This document shows positions 6,478-7,523 of a DNA stretch of 7,523 bases, one piece after another. The stretch covers positions 22,290 through 29,812 of the forward strand of contig JAGRHM010000232.1 of assembly GCA_020445005.1 (NCBI GenBank), written 5' to 3'. This DNA comes from Candidatus Competibacteraceae bacterium (GTDB lineage: Bacteria > Pseudomonadota > Gammaproteobacteria > Competibacterales > Competibacteraceae). The translations under genes and the position numbers were made by a program. The notes beneath the pieces are model-generated. The model worked only from the letters and a program-made list of their open reading frames with translations, ran no database searches and had not been told where the DNA came from. Numbering within the stretch: the first letter of the stretch is position 1; every line of letters starts with the position of its first letter.

Positions 6478-7523
6478 ATGACCGCCGCCCATGCTACGGG
6501 CGACGCGCGGGTGATTCCCAAGGTGATGGATTACGCCTGCGGCAGCGCCCATTTTCTCACCGAGGTGATCGAGGAGCTTCAGGAAGACCTTGCCGCCCTT
6601 GACCTTCCGCAACAAGTCAACACCACTTGGGCGCGGGATTGCGTCTGGGGGATCGAAAAAGATTACCGTCTGGCCCGCACCGCCAAGATCGCCCTGTTCC
6701 TGCACGGCGCAGGCGACGCCAATATTCTTCATGCGGATGGCCTCGAACATGACGACGCCCTGCCCAGACCCGGTGCTCTGGATGTGCTGATCGCCAATCC
6801 GCCGTACTCAGTCAAGGATTTCAAGCAGCACCTTAACCTCCGCCACAACCGTTTTACCCTGCTGCCTCATCTCACCTCGAACAGCGGCGAGATTGAAACG
6901 CTCTTTGTCGAGCGGGCCGCGCAACTTCTGGCGATAGGCGGGTTGGCCGGTTTGATTTTGCCGTCATCCATTCTCAGCAACAGCGGCATCTACCAGCGCG
7001 CCCGCGCCCTGCTGCTGGAAAAATTCCTGGTGCGTGGCATCGTTGAACTGGGCGGCAGTGCTTTTATCGCCACCGGCACCAACACGATCATTCTCCTGTT
7101 GGAACGGCGTTTTGACACCCACCGCGATCACTTCGCCATCCGCGCCGACGCCCTGTTTCACGAAGAGAAATGCCCCAACGACGCCGATTTTGCCGACAGC
7201 GACCTGCTGCTGGCCTATAGTGCCGCGGCCGGGCTGGATTTTGCTCTTTACTGTCAATGGCTCGCTGATCCTGACAACGAATTGCCCGCTGACCTTGAAA
7301 ATACGCCGCTGTTCATCGCCTATCAGCGCGAGTTTGACGAGTTGACGGAAACGAAACGGCGTAGGGAACAAAAGACTTTCCAGAAACAAACAGAAGACGA
7401 TCAGCAGGCCGAAATGCGTGGTAATTTGTTGGTTTACTGCCGTCAGGCGAAGAAGACCAAGTTTGTTTACATCGCCCTCGCCCATACAAAAAAAAAAAAA
7501 AAGGGCGAAATCATTCCGCAATA
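6478..7523 (+). CDS. C-terminal fragment: HsdM-type N6-adenine methyltransferase domain, partial
   Basis: After the second amber codon the frame is open from 6406 to the right edge (372 codons); ATG 6478 is the first ATG. It carries the AdoMet-binding motif I DYACGSAHF (6529-6555) and catalytic motif IV NPPY (6796-6807), about 89 residues apart as in gamma-class adenine methyltransferases. Conserved HsdM-like stretches follow (GLAGLILPSSILSN, GGSAFIATGTNTIILLLERR). Motif X GQFFTP (6412-6429) lies before the ATG, so a protein starting at 6478 would lack an AdoMet-contacting element and probably be inactive. The charged segment near 7345-7415 looks helical. Close to the right edge the frame crosses a run of 15 A and encodes a lysine stretch. 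Confidence 0.7.
   Translation, partial: MTAAHATGDARVIPKVMDYACGSAHFLTEVIEELQEDLAALDLPQQVNTTWARDCVWGIEKDYRLARTAKIALFLHGAGDANILHADGLEHDDALPRPGALDVLIANPPYSVKDFKQHLNLRHNRFTLLPHLTSNSGEIETLFVERAAQLLAIGGLAGLILPSSILSNSGIYQRARALLLEKFLVRGIVELGGSAFIATGTNTIILLLERRFDTHRDHFAIRADALFHEEKCPNDADFADSDLLLAYSAAAGLDFALYCQWLADPDNELPADLENTPLFIAYQREFDELTETKRRREQKTFQKQTEDDQQAEMRGNLLVYCRQAKKTKFVYIALAHTKKKKKGEIIPQ
7488..7502 (+). repeat. Run of 15 A inside the methyltransferase frame
   Basis: A homopolymer of 15 A, read as a string of lysine codons in the current frame. Such a tract is prone to slippage in replication and transcription and to sequencing error. The encoded lysine run and the residues after it (GEIIPQ) do not look like the usual HsdM continuation, so the frame past it is doubtful. 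Confidence 0.85.

Larger units (their letters stand above)
5087..7523 (+). pseudogene. Disrupted fused restriction nuclease-N6-adenine methyltransferase (type I-like R-M), 3' end beyond the window
   Basis: Reconstructed by bypassing the lesions, the frame encodes about 811 residues up to the right edge. The order is an HsdR-like N-terminal nuclease domain (about 1-200), a helical HsdM-N-like region (about 240-430), and a gamma-class N6-adenine methyltransferase with motif X GQFFTP (from 442), motif I DYACGSAHF (from 481) and motif IV NPPY (from 570). A charged helical segment follows (about 7345-7415). Intact relatives would cut and methylate DNA with one polypeptide, usually guided by an HsdS-like specificity subunit, which should lie downstream if present. 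Lesions are TAG at 5783-5785 (codon 233), a CT duplication at 6231-6234 that shifts the frame, and TAG at 6403-6405 (codon 439). The same protein family continues across every lesion, so these are breaks in one gene rather than separate genes. Sequencing error is a possible alternative. Confidence 0.85.

Noticed and set aside
5687..7516. Shared short sequence AAATCATTCCGC near 5690 and near 7508
   Set aside because: A 12-base match is expected about once by chance in a window of this size; no longer repeat surrounds it.
6964..7521. Minus-strand open frame of 185 residues with a Phe run
   Set aside because: Antisense of the methyltransferase domain; the Phe run is the complement of the A tract.
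1..7523. CRISPR array, tRNA, rRNA, insertion sequence or attachment site
   Set aside because: No regularly spaced repeats, cloverleaf sequence, transposase motif or terminal inverted repeat was seen on either strand.

Overview
The window looks like chromosomal DNA from a moderately GC-rich gammaproteobacterium-like organism. The grounds are codon use rich in GCG, CGC and CTG, a classical small-subunit catalase behind an OxyR-type operator, and a GC-rich intergenic palindrome of a kind common in proteobacteria. It recalls genomes such as Candidatus Competibacter or Contendobacter, but the genus is an inference and could not be tested here.

Layout: (1) Positions 1-3260, minus strand, hold one uninterrupted reading frame of 1086 codons that runs off the left edge. 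It encodes a very large protein I do not recognise, with a long soluble N-terminal part and a C-terminal membrane module. (2) Positions 3261-3390 are a divergent intergenic region. It carries a near-consensus OxyR site (one half-site perfect, the other partial), a plausible catalase promoter and a good Shine-Dalgarno sequence. (3) Positions 3391-4860, plus strand, are an intact 489-residue haem catalase (katA). (4) Positions 4861-5086 are a 226-base spacer with a long perfect hairpin (probably the katA terminator) and a dispersed GC-rich palindromic repeat. (5) From 5087 to the right edge, plus strand, lies a broken gene for a fused restriction-modification enzyme. An HsdR-like PD-(D/E)XK nuclease domain is followed by an HsdM-type N6-adenine methyltransferase. 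The frame is interrupted by two in-frame amber codons, both where glutamine (CAG) would fit, and by a two-base CT duplication. A run of 15 A lies close to the right edge.

Functionally, the catalase is an oxidative-stress gene probably induced by peroxide through OxyR. The divergent membrane-protein gene shares the same short control region and might respond to the same regulator. The restriction-modification gene is accessory DNA that appears to be decaying, although the sequence between its lesions still looks like well-preserved coding sequence. I found no tRNA, rRNA, CRISPR array or insertion sequence. The nearest thing to an undescribed system is the large minus-strand membrane protein paired with an OxyR-type operator.
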